A stretch of 64,000 nt of DNA from a virus, in IMG/VR virus record IMGVR_UViG_3300037486_000321, positions 1 to 64,000 of that record; one strand, 5' to 3'. Under the pieces are notes generated by a model that was not told the origin of the DNA, made no database searches, and worked only from the letters and a program-made list of their open reading frames with translations. How positions within the stretch are numbered: the stretch's first letter is position 1; every line of letters starts with the position of its first letter. Positions 9,807 to 18,229 of this stretch are shown here, piece by piece. The position numbers were made by a program, and so were the translations under genes.

Positions 9807-11321
9807 ATGGAACGTACAACGGAAGTTCGGACAAAAAATAATAGTAAGCTAACTACTCAGCAATTAGTGACCTTTGCTAGTGCATTGGTTGGGAGAGCTA
9901 ATCTGATAACTAGGCTTGGTAAACAATATGGTGGGGATAGAAACCTGTATGAAGCTCTTGGGTATAAACTTGATTTAACATTTGATGATTACTACACCCA
10001 ATATGAAAGACAGGATATTGCAAAGGCTATTATTGATCGTCCTGTTAATGCAACCTGGCAGGGAGCTTTGGAACTTATTGAATCCAATGAACCGGAAGAT
10101 ACTGAATTTGAAAAGGCTTGGACTGATCTAAATAGAAAGATAGGGTTAAAAACTCGTTTGGCTCGTGTAGACCGTCTCACTGGTATTGGTCAGTATGGTG
10201 TATTACTATTAGGACTGGATGATGTTAAGAATTTAGATGGGTATCAACGTGAAGTTAAAGGTTCTCATGTTCTAACCTTTGTAAAACCATTTAGTCAGAA
10301 GTCAGCTCCAATCTTTAGTTATGTAGAAGATTCAAAGGATATTAGGTATGGAATGCCTCTTCTTTATGAGATTGAAGTAGGTGATCCAACAAGTAAATCC
10401 ACCAAAAATGTAAAAGTGCATTATTCTCGTATTATTCATATTACTGATGGTAATTTGGAATCAGAGATATTGGGTACTCCAAGACTAGAAGCTGTGTTTA
10501 ACCGATTAATGGATATTGAGAAGATCGTTGGAGGGGATGCAGAGATGTTTTGGAGAGGTGCTCGTCCAGGATATCATGGTAAAGTGGATCCAGAATATTC
10601 TTTGACTCCTACTGCCAAAGAGGATTTGCAAGATCAAATAGATGAATATGAGCATCATCTTCGTAGATTTCTTATAAATGAAGGTGTGGATATAGAAGCT
10701 TTGGCTCAACAGATTTCTGATCCAAGTCCTCATGTGGATACTCAAATAAAGATGATATCGGCTGAGACTGGTATTCCTATGCGTATTCTGTCGGGGAGTG
10801 AACGTGGAGAATTAGCTAGTTCAGAGGATAGGGGAGAGTGGCTTACCTATGTACAGGCTCGTAGGGAAGAGCATGCTGAACCGCACATTCTAAGACCAAT
10901 GGTGGATCGCTTTATTGAACTTAATATTTTACCTGTACCAGAAAGAGATTATACGGTTAAGTGGGCAGATTTATTCTCAATAAGTGAAAAGGCAAGGGTT
11001 GAAATTGGGAAGAGTAGGGCTAATGCATTACGAGAATATACATCTAATCCTATTGCAGAAGCTATTATTCCACCTACTGTATTTATGATGAAGTTTTTGG
11101 GACTTACTACTGATGAAATTGAGTTAGTTGATCGGATAAGGGAAGATGAGATGGAAGAAGAAGTAAAATTAATGGCTAAGGTTAAAAAGGAATTGGAACC
11201 AGAGCCTCCTGTGGTTCAACCCGGAGGTAATCCAACCAGATCAAAAACAGAACAAGGAGAAAAGAAAGCTAAACCAACCCATGGAGAACCAGTGAAACGT
11301 AAGAGGAGACCAGCTGTATGA
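9807..11321 (+). CDS. portal protein (DUF1073 type)
   Basis: The 504-residue protein forms the dodecameric ring through which DNA enters the capsid. It has the portal-like blocks YYTQYERQDIAKAIIDRPV (about 56-74), GIGQYGVLLLG (about 127-137), RIIHITDG and MIEKI-type helices, and LSGSERGELASSEDRG near residue 330. The C-terminus is charged and Pro-rich. Its order before a MuF-like gene, protease/scaffold and capsid gene is the standard head module. The stop overlaps the next start as ATGA. Confidence 0.85.
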   Translation: MERTTEVRTKNNSKLTTQQLVTFASALVGRANLITRLGKQYGGDRNLYEALGYKLDLTFDDYYTQYERQDIAKAIIDRPVNATWQGALELIESNEPEDTEFEKAWTDLNRKIGLKTRLARVDRLTGIGQYGVLLLGLDDVKNLDGYQREVKGSHVLTFVKPFSQKSAPIFSYVEDSKDIRYGMPLLYEIEVGDPTSKSTKNVKVHYSRIIHITDGNLESEILGTPRLEAVFNRLMDIEKIVGGDAEMFWRGARPGYHGKVDPEYSLTPTAKEDLQDQIDEYEHHLRRFLINEGVDIEALAQQISDPSPHVDTQIKMISAETGIPMRILSGSERGELASSEDRGEWLTYVQARREEHAEPHILRPMVDRFIELNILPVPERDYTVKWADLFSISEKARVEIGKSRANALREYTSNPIAEAIIPPTVFMMKFLGLTTDEIELVDRIREDEMEEEVKLMAKVKKELEPEPPVVQPGGNPTRSKTEQGEKKAKPTHGEPVKRKRRPAV

Positions 11322-12268
11322 TAAATACTTGTGAACATAGTATACTTGTACAAAGTAGGTACGATCCAACTCATACTACAACGTTGAGGAATGCTTTTGC
11401 TAGAGATATGAAGCATAGGTTTGTTGAGATTATGAAGATAATCTGGATGGCAATAGTTGATAAGGATTGCTTTGGTTTAACCAGTAGGATTAGTGTTTTT
11501 CAGATGATACCTCCAGGTGATGGAGCTTTTGCTTTTTCAAAAAGCAGTAGGAAGGTTGAAGAATTTATGAAATGGTTGGATGAACAGGTACAAATAGGAT
11601 TGCTTACCGTAGCAGAAGCAGAACAGGTGGGGGAATCAATAAATGCAGCATGGACTAATTTATATGTATGGGATTCATATAAGAGAGGGATTATGCGAGC
11701 ACGTACAGAGATGACCCGTGCAGGAATGGTGGTACCATCAATATCCGACTCAGGGGGAATAGATATGGTAATGGGGACACCCTTTCATATGGATCGGGTT
11801 GGGGTTTTGTTTACACGTGTCTATAACGATTTAAAAGGTATTACAGAACAGATGGATTCACAAATAAGTCGTATTTTAGCTGAAGGGATGATTAATGGAG
11901 ATGGCCCAATGTTACTTGCAAGAAAATTAGTTGCTGTTATTAATGGAGATGGAATTGATAAACTAGGTATTAGGGATTCATTAGGTAGATTTATTCCAGC
12001 CATGCGTAGGGCAGAAATGTTAGCTCGTACAGAAATGATTAGGGCTTATCATTTAGCAACAATTCAGGAATATCGTAATTGGGGAGTACTGGGAATAAAA
12101 GTTCAAGGAGAGTGGAAAACGGCTGGAGATGATAGGGTTTGTGACCAATGTGCAAGTATGGAGGGGAAAGTATTTACATTGGATGAGATTGAACCAATGA
12201 TACCCGCACACCCCCTCTGCCGTTGTTTGGCATTGCCATATATTGAAGAATTACAAAAATATTATTAA
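11318..12268 (+). CDS. MuF-like minor head protein
   Basis: This 316-residue protein is of the SPP1 gp7 / Mu gpF family, which is packaged with the portal. The hallmark is C-terminal: ARTEMIRAYHLATIQEY, then GEWKTAGDDRVCDQCASMEGK and IPAHPLCRCLALPY, with the paired cysteines typical of the family. An internal 'RARTEMTRAG' block repeats the first motif. The start codon overlaps the portal stop, so translation is coupled. Confidence 0.85.
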   Translation: MINTCEHSILVQSRYDPTHTTTLRNAFARDMKHRFVEIMKIIWMAIVDKDCFGLTSRISVFQMIPPGDGAFAFSKSSRKVEEFMKWLDEQVQIGLLTVAEAEQVGESINAAWTNLYVWDSYKRGIMRARTEMTRAGMVVPSISDSGGIDMVMGTPFHMDRVGVLFTRVYNDLKGITEQMDSQISRILAEGMINGDGPMLLARKLVAVINGDGIDKLGIRDSLGRFIPAMRRAEMLARTEMIRAYHLATIQEYRNWGVLGIKVQGEWKTAGDDRVCDQCASMEGKVFTLDEIEPMIPAHPLCRCLALPYIEELQKYY

Positions 12269-12287
12269 ATTATAGGAGGAAAAAATT

Positions 12288-12398
12288 GTGAGTAGATTAG
12301 TAAGTTATAGAAAGAAGAAATGTAAAAATTGTAATAAAATATTTAAACCTACATCGGGAAAACAAATTTATTGTAGGAAATGTAAATTTTATTATTAA
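12288..12398 (+). CDS. 36-residue zinc-ribbon-like miniprotein
   Basis: A short frame starts at GTG 12288 behind an excellent ribosome binding site (TAGGAGGAAAAAATT). It encodes two CxxC pairs (KCKNCNKIF and IYCRKCKFYY) 13 residues apart, the pattern of a minimal zinc ribbon rich in Lys/Arg. It sits between the MuF-like protein and the protease/scaffold gene. Function is unknown; it may bind DNA or a head protein. The strong binding site and cysteine spacing are the reasons to call it a gene. Confidence 0.6.
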   Translation: MSRLVSYRKKKCKNCNKIFKPTSGKQIYCRKCKFYY

Positions 12399-12443
12399 TA
12401 ATTGATGAAACTATGTTAAACAAATATGAAAGGAGAGTGAATT

Positions 12444-13700
12444 ATGCCTTGGGCGATTGAGGACGTTCCGCAACATAAAAAAGGATTAACTCCAAAACAG
12501 GCTGCTCAGTGGGTTGCTATGGCTAATTTCGCTCTTGCCGCCTGTATAAAGAAAGGTGGAACTGACAAATCCTGTGCTCCACAGGCTATACGAATAGCAA
12601 ATGGAACAACAGGTCATGAAGAAGGTTACTCCACTCATAAGAGTGTGCAGGAACCTAACTATGAAATAACTACCCGTAAACATCAGGGGAAAGATTATAT
12701 GGTAGTTCCCGTGGTGATGATGGTTGAAGGAGTCCATCATGGAAGTCATGGACCAGTATTTCATTCTATAATTGAATTGGGGAAGTTTCCTGAATCATGG
12801 AATGGAATGCCTGTTGTAGTGGATCATCCACAAATTGATGGAGTGTCGGTGTCGGCAAATTACCCTGATATTATAGATGAACGAACTACGGGACGTGTCT
12901 ATAATACCTTTATAGATGGGAACCGATTGAAAGCTGAAGCGTGGATTGATTCAGAGAAATTAAAAGCATTGTCTGCCGAATTGATTGAACAGTTGAAAAA
13001 AGGAGAATTGATAGAAGTTAGTGTTGGTGTATTCTCTGATGAAGAACTTGTGGCAGGCGATTGGAATGGAGAACACTATGAAGCCATTGCCAGAAATCAT
13101 AGACCAGATCACTTAGCACTTCTGCCCGGCAGTGTTGGTGCCTGTTCTGTGGCTGATGGTTGTGGGATTCGTGTTAATATAGATTCTAATACTAATTTAA
13201 AAACGAAGGAGGTTACCATTATGGGTGAAGTATGTAATCCCTGCGTCAAAAAGAAAGTAGATGAACTGATTGCAAACAGTCAGGGCAAATACACTGAGGA
13301 CGACAGGGAAATTCTACAGACTTTGAGCGTACCATTGCTGGACAAAATTGCCCAGCCTGTTACGGTTGAGAAGATTGTAGAGGTTGAAAAGATCGTTGAA
13401 AAGGAAGTTCAAGTGAATACCCTTTCCGATGAGGACAAAGCGATGCTTGAGTTTGGGAAGGCTCAGACGAAAGCAACTCGTGACTCTCTGGTCAAAAATA
13501 TTCTGACCAACACAAAAGATGTTTGGACAGATGAACTTTTGGCTGCTAAGGATTTAGATGATCTGAAAAGGATAAGTGGAATGGTGAAAAAGGAAGAAGT
13601 GACTGATTACTCTCTATTAGGGGCGGAAACAATCCAAGCCAATGAGGGAGTACCAATACTGCTTCCTATTGGAGTTGGTGTTGACGATAAGAAAAAATAA
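12444..13700 (+). CDS. ChaB / DUF2213 prohead protease-scaffold fusion
   Basis: The 418-residue protein begins with a ChaB-like segment (MPWAIEDVPQHKKGLT, residues 1-16, through AIRIANGTTG). A DUF2213-like protease-type domain follows (about 75-240) with VVDHPQIDG, GELIEVSVGVFSDEE and HRPDHLALLPGSVGACS. The remainder is charged, partly coiled coil (VEKIVEVEKIVEKEV), as expected of an internal scaffold. A protease-scaffold just upstream of decoration and capsid genes is the usual layout. It starts behind AAAGGAGAGTGAATT. Confidence 0.8.
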   Translation: MPWAIEDVPQHKKGLTPKQAAQWVAMANFALAACIKKGGTDKSCAPQAIRIANGTTGHEEGYSTHKSVQEPNYEITTRKHQGKDYMVVPVVMMVEGVHHGSHGPVFHSIIELGKFPESWNGMPVVVDHPQIDGVSVSANYPDIIDERTTGRVYNTFIDGNRLKAEAWIDSEKLKALSAELIEQLKKGELIEVSVGVFSDEELVAGDWNGEHYEAIARNHRPDHLALLPGSVGACSVADGCGIRVNIDSNTNLKTKEVTIMGEVCNPCVKKKVDELIANSQGKYTEDDREILQTLSVPLLDKIAQPVTVEKIVEVEKIVEKEVQVNTLSDEDKAMLEFGKAQTKATRDSLVKNILTNTKDVWTDELLAAKDLDDLKRISGMVKKEEVTDYSLLGAETIQANEGVPILLPIGVGVDDKKK

Positions 13701-13714
13701 AGGAGGTAAATCTA

Positions 13715-14176
13715 ATGAATATCGCACACAACACGATTAAACTGAAGAAATATTCGGATGTCATTGAAGAACACAAAGCAGGTGGGACAATATATCCGGG
13801 TATGCTTCTCATTATGAGTGCTGAAGACACAGTAATCGCTCACAATGATGACAATCCAGCAACTTTCATCCCGATGGTTGCTCTGGAAGATGAACTACAG
13901 GGAAAAGGGATTGATGATCCCTATGTAACAGGAGACCAGGTTCAGGTTTGGATTCCTTACCGTGGTGACTGGGTTTATGCCATCGCTGAAGATGGAACGA
14001 ACTATACTGTTGGATCATTTGTTGGTTCAACTGGTAATGGTTATGTTCATGCCTACTCATCTGGCGTACCTTTTGGAGTTGTAGTAAAAGCTCTTGACCT
14101 CTCCGGTTCATCGGGAGCGGAAGAATCCGAAGCACCTTTTGGCTATAACAAAAGAATCATGATCAGGGTATTATAA
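13715..14176 (+). CDS. putative capsid decoration/stabilisation protein
   Basis: The 153-residue protein lies between protease/scaffold and major capsid gene, the usual place for a head decoration protein. It is beta-rich, with TIYPGMLLIMSAEDTV, FIPMVALEDELQGKGIDDPY and GDQVQVWIPYRGDWVYA, a pattern typical of trimeric decoration proteins. A strong binding site (AAAGGAGGTAAATCTA) suggests high expression. No sequence motif proves the assignment; position is the main evidence. Confidence 0.65.
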   Translation: MNIAHNTIKLKKYSDVIEEHKAGGTIYPGMLLIMSAEDTVIAHNDDNPATFIPMVALEDELQGKGIDDPYVTGDQVQVWIPYRGDWVYAIAEDGTNYTVGSFVGSTGNGYVHAYSSGVPFGVVVKALDLSGSSGAEESEAPFGYNKRIMIRVL

Positions 14177-14195
14177 AAAGAAGGAGGAAAATACA

Positions 14196-15308
14196 ATGAT
14201 ACAAATTGATTTAATTGGAACTGATGGCCAGGTGCGTGGAGAAGTAGCAAATTACTTCGCAAGTCAAAGAAGGCTTGATCCTGGTTGTATGAGACCTTTT
14301 ATTCACACCGATGGCAGAAGCTATGTGACGGTGTATAAAGGCTCTGGTGATCCTAAAGACCCAGCAAATTACAAGTCTGTACAGACTAATGCTGGGGCAA
14401 CCCTTCGTCCAGATGAATGGAAACAGTTGGATGAGGCAGTACAGAGAGTCGCTGAAATCCGCCTTGGTGGTGTAGATGATCTCATTGGAAGAGGTCTGAC
14501 ATACAACCTTGGCAATGCTATGGGTACTACGGTACTTGAATGGCATGATCTTCAGGGGGACCTGGAAGCTGATCTGACGATGGATGCTGTTACCCGTGCT
14601 CTTGGAAACCGTCCTGTCTGGCAGTACAATTACATTCCAATACCTATCATACACGTTGATTATGAGATCAACGCAAGGGCATTGGCAACCAGCCGTAACA
14701 TGGGGAATCCTCTGGATACCACATTGGCTGAGCGTGCTGCAAGGGCAGTTCAGGTGAAAATGGAGAACATGCTTTTTACCAATACTACTTATAGTTTTGG
14801 TGAAAAGGATAGCAGAAGTCACAATTCAATTTACAGTTATGTGAATTTCCCGGATAGGAACCAGGTTTCACTTGGAACCGCTTGGGATGATTCTTCCGTA
14901 ACTGGAAAGGACATTGTTGATCAGGTTATCTCATGGAAGCAAGTTAGCATTAATGCCAAACATTATGGGCCGTGGATGATCTACATCCCAACGACATATG
15001 AAACCATTTTGGATGAGGATTATGTTGGCACTGCTCCTGATACCGCTCCTAATACGACTATCCGTCAAAGGATTCTCGCAATATCTGGAATACTTGGCAT
15101 AAAGGTTGTTGACACATTGGCAGCTGATAACGTTCTATTCATTCAAATGACATCGGACGTTGTGCGGATGATCCGTGGAATGGGTCTACAGAATGTTGAA
15201 TGGAGTACTGAAGGTAAATTCATTACCAAGTACAAAGTACTTACCATTCAGGTTCCTCAGATTCGTTCTGATGCAGCTGGTAATTGTGGAGTAACCCACA
15301 TTGCCTAA
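14196..15308 (+). CDS. major capsid protein (HK97 fold, encapsulin-like family)
   Basis: This 370-residue protein follows the protease and decoration genes, has the best ribosome binding site of the head genes (GAAGGAGGAAAATACA) and is followed by a terminator. The sequence has a long N-terminal helix region (RPDEWKQLDEAVQRVAEIRLGGVDDL), an E-loop-like and P-domain arrangement, and VLFIQMTSDVVRMIRG / ITKYKVLTIQVPQIRSD near the C-terminus. This is typical of phage capsid proteins related to the Linocin/encapsulin family. Codon use is visibly more GC-rich than in neighbours, as for a highly expressed gene. Confidence 0.85.
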   Translation: MIQIDLIGTDGQVRGEVANYFASQRRLDPGCMRPFIHTDGRSYVTVYKGSGDPKDPANYKSVQTNAGATLRPDEWKQLDEAVQRVAEIRLGGVDDLIGRGLTYNLGNAMGTTVLEWHDLQGDLEADLTMDAVTRALGNRPVWQYNYIPIPIIHVDYEINARALATSRNMGNPLDTTLAERAARAVQVKMENMLFTNTTYSFGEKDSRSHNSIYSYVNFPDRNQVSLGTAWDDSSVTGKDIVDQVISWKQVSINAKHYGPWMIYIPTTYETILDEDYVGTAPDTAPNTTIRQRILAISGILGIKVVDTLAADNVLFIQMTSDVVRMIRGMGLQNVEWSTEGKFITKYKVLTIQVPQIRSDAAGNCGVTHIA

Positions 15309-15311
15309 TCT

Positions 15312-15340
15312 GAGAAGGACTAATCAAGTCTCTTTCTTTT
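15312..15340 (+). terminator. terminator after major capsid gene
   Basis: GAGAAGGACT, loop AATCA, AGTCTCTTTC forms an imperfect stem (one A/C mismatch), followed by TTTT. It lies directly after the capsid stop codon. Confidence 0.5.
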
Positions 15341-15359
15341 AATTTAATAATTAAACATT

Positions 15360-15680
15360 ATGGAACGAACAAATGGTAAAATAAGGTGGAAGCATACTGG
15401 TGGTGGTATTCTCCGCTTAAGAGATGGAAGAGTAATTAAACCTGGTGAAACATTTCTTGCTTATCCAAATGATGTACCAGAGGCTTTCCGTGATACAATA
15501 AAGCCTTTGGATCCAGTATCAACCGTACCAGAATCAGCAGTAGTCAAAGTCAAATTCTCTGTTCAGAGGAGAGGAAATAGTAATTGGTATGATGTTGTTG
15601 ATGCACAAGGAAAGGGGGTCAATGAGAAGGCTTTGAAAAAAGTTGATGCTCTCGAACTGGTTAAAAAGTTGGAGGGCTAA
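15360..15680 (+). CDS. small head-region protein, tandem paralogue A
   Basis: The 106-residue protein has a beta-rich N-terminus (KIRWKHTGGGILRLRDGRVIKPGETF) and a C-terminus with NWYDVVDAQGKGVNEKAL ending in a helix (LELVKKLEG). The next gene has the same plan, so the two look like an old tandem duplication. Similar small proteins occur after capsid genes in other phages, perhaps as head-completion or decoration factors. The function is not known. Confidence 0.6.
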   Translation: MERTNGKIRWKHTGGGILRLRDGRVIKPGETFLAYPNDVPEAFRDTIKPLDPVSTVPESAVVKVKFSVQRRGNSNWYDVVDAQGKGVNEKALKKVDALELVKKLEG

Positions 15681-15682
15681 CT

Positions 15683-16090
15683 ATGGAACCCAATGATGTA
15701 GTAATTCGTTGGAAAGTTGTTTCCAGCCAAGCCTGGTATTGGGGTAAGAAGATTATGAAGCCAGGGCAGATATTCTCCGCCCCTGAAAGTGCTATTCCAA
15801 TTCAAAATCGGTTAGCGGTTATTCCTTTGGATACTATTCCTGATATTCCTGATACTTCAGAGAAGGAAATCCCTGCAACTATTCCTCCTCCAGAAGTGGA
15901 TTTATCAGCTGATAGACCAGTTGTATATCGCATGAAAGAACGGGAGGATAAGGATATGGAAATGGATGCAGAAGGACATATTATCAATCATGGTTCTTAC
16001 TATGATGTAATATCTTCTGAAGGAAAGGTTGTTAATGAACAACCATTAACCAGAGAGCAGGCAAAGTTAATGATTAAAAAACTAAAGTGA
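15683..16090 (+). CDS. small head-region protein, tandem paralogue B
   Basis: The 135-residue protein starts 3 bases after paralogue A. It shares VIRWK near the start, KIMKPGQIFSAPE in place of VIKPGETFLAYP, and SYYDVISSEGKVVNEQPL then a Lys-rich helix (AKLMIKKLK) at the end. It has a Pro/Asp/Glu-rich insert in the middle (about 50-95). The stop overlaps the start of the glycan-gene block. Function is unknown; a head-completion or decoration role is an inference from position. Confidence 0.6.
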   Translation: MEPNDVVIRWKVVSSQAWYWGKKIMKPGQIFSAPESAIPIQNRLAVIPLDTIPDIPDTSEKEIPATIPPPEVDLSADRPVVYRMKEREDKDMEMDAEGHIINHGSYYDVISSEGKVVNEQPLTREQAKLMIKKLK

Positions 16091-16815
16091 TGAACTGGGA
16101 GGTTCCACGTATATGGGAGGGAGGGGATGTTTGGATCCTTGGAGGAGGTCCATCGGTAACAAAGCAATTTGATATACCAGATGAACTTGTTCAAAATGTA
16201 ATGAACGGAATTTCTTCTCCCTCAGTATACTCTCCTTATATGGAAGCTATCCATAAGAAGCATGTCATTGCCATTAACGTTGCATACTTGATTGGAACTT
16301 GGATAGATATGGTTTTCTTTGGGGATAATAAGTTTTTCCTTCCCCACATGCATCAATTAGCAGCATGGCCAGGTTTGAAAGTATCTTGTCATGATGCGGC
16401 TAAAGGTTATGATTGGGTTAAGTTTCTTGGCAGAGATGGGAATCATCCAAAAGGAATAACCCCAAATCCGAATATGGTTGCTTGGAATGCCAATAGTGGA
16501 TCGGCTGCAATTAGCGTAGCTGCCAATGCGGGAGCAAAAAGAATTATACTGTTGGGATTTGACATGACCTTAAATGGAAATGGAGAGAAACATTGGCATA
16601 AACTTTATGCGGGAGAACCTACATCAGTGAAACCTGCTGGAAGAAGGGGAGTGCCAAGAGATCCAAGAAAATCTCTTCCTTTCCATAAACATCTTATAGG
16701 ATTCCCATATATTGCCCGTGATGCAAAGATTCGTGGGATTGAAATAATTAATGCCAGTCCTGATAGTGCAATTAAAGAATTTCCAAAAATGACAGTAAAG
16801 GAGCTATTGCAATGA
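16090..16815 (+). CDS. DUF115/MptE-like Rossmann protein
   Basis: First gene of a seven-gene coupled block, about 241 residues from ATG 16090 (a GTG three bases upstream is also possible). It has a nucleotide-binding-like loop (VWILGGGPSV, about 14-23), a strand-turn HVIAINVAYLIGTWIDMVFFGD, and GSAAISVAANAGAKRIILLGFDM at about 139-161. These are features of DUF115 proteins, related to MptE-like pyrophosphokinases and to flagellin-modifying Maf-type transferases. A role in making or transferring an activated sugar is likely, but the substrate cannot be read. The stop overlaps the next start as ATGA. Confidence 0.65.
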   Translation: MNWEVPRIWEGGDVWILGGGPSVTKQFDIPDELVQNVMNGISSPSVYSPYMEAIHKKHVIAINVAYLIGTWIDMVFFGDNKFFLPHMHQLAAWPGLKVSCHDAAKGYDWVKFLGRDGNHPKGITPNPNMVAWNANSGSAAISVAANAGAKRIILLGFDMTLNGNGEKHWHKLYAGEPTSVKPAGRRGVPRDPRKSLPFHKHLIGFPYIARDAKIRGIEIINASPDSAIKEFPKMTVKELLQ

Positions 16816-17468
16816 TGGTATTCATTATAAATTATAATCGTTTATTGTTGCCAGTGAAAATGGCAAAGTGGTGTTACCTATTTGGATTGGAACCAGTGTT
16901 TATAGATAACAATTCTGATTATCCTCCATTATTGGAATATTATAAGAATTGTCCTTATAGGGTAGTCCACTTTAATCAAAATCATGGGCACATGGTATTA
17001 TGGAATGGTAGTAATGATGTGCTTGATTTATTGGTAGGGAAGCATGCTCGTTATATTGTATCTGATCCTGATTTAAACTTAGAAGGTATTCCGGGAAACT
17101 TTCTTGATGTATTAAATGCAGGATTGGATAAGTTTCCACATATTGACAAATGTGGATTCTCACTTGAGATAAATGATTTACCTAATACAGAAGAAGGAAA
17201 TTATATCAGGACTCAAGTTGAACCAAGATATTGGAGAAAACGGTATGATAGTATGTATTATAACTCTCCAATAGATACCACTTTTGCTTTGTATCGGGAA
17301 GGAGTTCGTCATTATTCTCATACCGCAGTAAGAACAGAACGTCCTTACACCGCAAAGCATGTACCTTGGTATTACTCAGATTTGAGTAAGTTACCGGAGG
17401 ATGAACAATATTATTATCGTACAGCAAATATAAATAGTGCAACAGGAAAGAAAAGATTAGTGAAATGA
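16812..17468 (+). CDS. GT-A fold glycosyltransferase-like protein
   Basis: The 218-residue protein opens with a GT2-like strand (VFIINYNRLLLPV) and PVFIDNNSDYPPLLEYY. It carries a DxD-like SDPDL at about 79-83 (YIVSDPDLNLEGIP), the expected metal/nucleotide-sugar site. It is smaller than typical GT2 enzymes. Overlapping ATGA junctions on both sides imply coupled translation with the DUF115-like gene and the next transferase. It probably acts in the same glycan pathway; donor and acceptor are unknown. Confidence 0.65.
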   Translation: MMVFIINYNRLLLPVKMAKWCYLFGLEPVFIDNNSDYPPLLEYYKNCPYRVVHFNQNHGHMVLWNGSNDVLDLLVGKHARYIVSDPDLNLEGIPGNFLDVLNAGLDKFPHIDKCGFSLEINDLPNTEEGNYIRTQVEPRYWRKRYDSMYYNSPIDTTFALYREGVRHYSHTAVRTERPYTAKHVPWYYSDLSKLPEDEQYYYRTANINSATGKKRLVK

Positions 17469-18229
17469 AAATTATAATCGTAATGACATATTATGAACGA
17501 CAGTTCCAACTGACTAAGACTTTGGAATCTTTGAAAAAATCAGAGCACAAAGATTTTGAAGTGATTGTTGTGGATGATGCCAGTTATGATAATATTGTTC
17601 ATAATATAAAGGAATACCCGGTAACTGTAGTGAAGATGAAGAATAAGACATGGACTAATCCAGAACCAGCTTATAATATGGGATTACTACTGGCGATGGA
17701 ATCTAATCCTGATATTATTATTGTGCAGAATGCAGAGTGTTATCATGTAGGAGATGTTATTTCCTATGCCAAAAAGGTAACTGATTCTACATATTTTTCA
17801 TTTGGTTGTTTTAGTTTAGATCGGGAAAATACATTTAAAGAACATAATGTTTTTTACCTGGCTGATAAAAATAGGCGTAGAGCCAATTTTGATGGTGATC
17901 TTGCTTGGTATAATCACCCAGTGTACAGACCCAATGCCTTTGATTTTTGTATTGCCGTAACGGCAAAAAATATGAAGTTATTAAATGGGTACGATGAAAG
18001 ATTTAGTGATGGACATGCTTATGGAGACAATAATCTTATTGAAAGAGTGGGAGTACTTGGATTGCAAATCAAGATTCCTCTCGTTCCATTCGTAGTTCAT
18101 CAATGGCATTATGTTCATGCCCATCCGGCAGATTATATCAGATTGGAGGCAAAGAATAAACTTTTATTATTGGAAGCAAGGAAAGAAAATTCATATAGGG
18201 CAAAACATATTTACACAAAGGACTTATGA
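17465..18229 (+). CDS. family 2 glycosyltransferase
   Basis: The 254-residue protein has the canonical GT2 start (IIIVMTYYERQFQLTKTLESL), VIVVDDASYDN at about 35-45, NPEPAYNMGLLLAM, and GYDERFSDGHAYGDNNLIERV at about 175-195, where GT2 enzymes have the acceptor-site ED motif (here GD). There are no membrane segments, so it acts in the cytoplasm on a soluble or membrane-linked acceptor. It is coupled to both neighbours by ATGA overlaps. Confidence 0.8.
   Translation: MKIIIVMTYYERQFQLTKTLESLKKSEHKDFEVIVVDDASYDNIVHNIKEYPVTVVKMKNKTWTNPEPAYNMGLLLAMESNPDIIIVQNAECYHVGDVISYAKKVTDSTYFSFGCFSLDRENTFKEHNVFYLADKNRRRANFDGDLAWYNHPVYRPNAFDFCIAVTAKNMKLLNGYDERFSDGHAYGDNNLIERVGVLGLQIKIPLVPFVVHQWHYVHAHPADYIRLEAKNKLLLLEARKENSYRAKHIYTKDL

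Noticed and set aside
14211-14822. 203-residue open frame opposite the major capsid gene
   Set aside because: Overlaps fully a strong, GC-rich structural gene; no protein-like motif; shadow.
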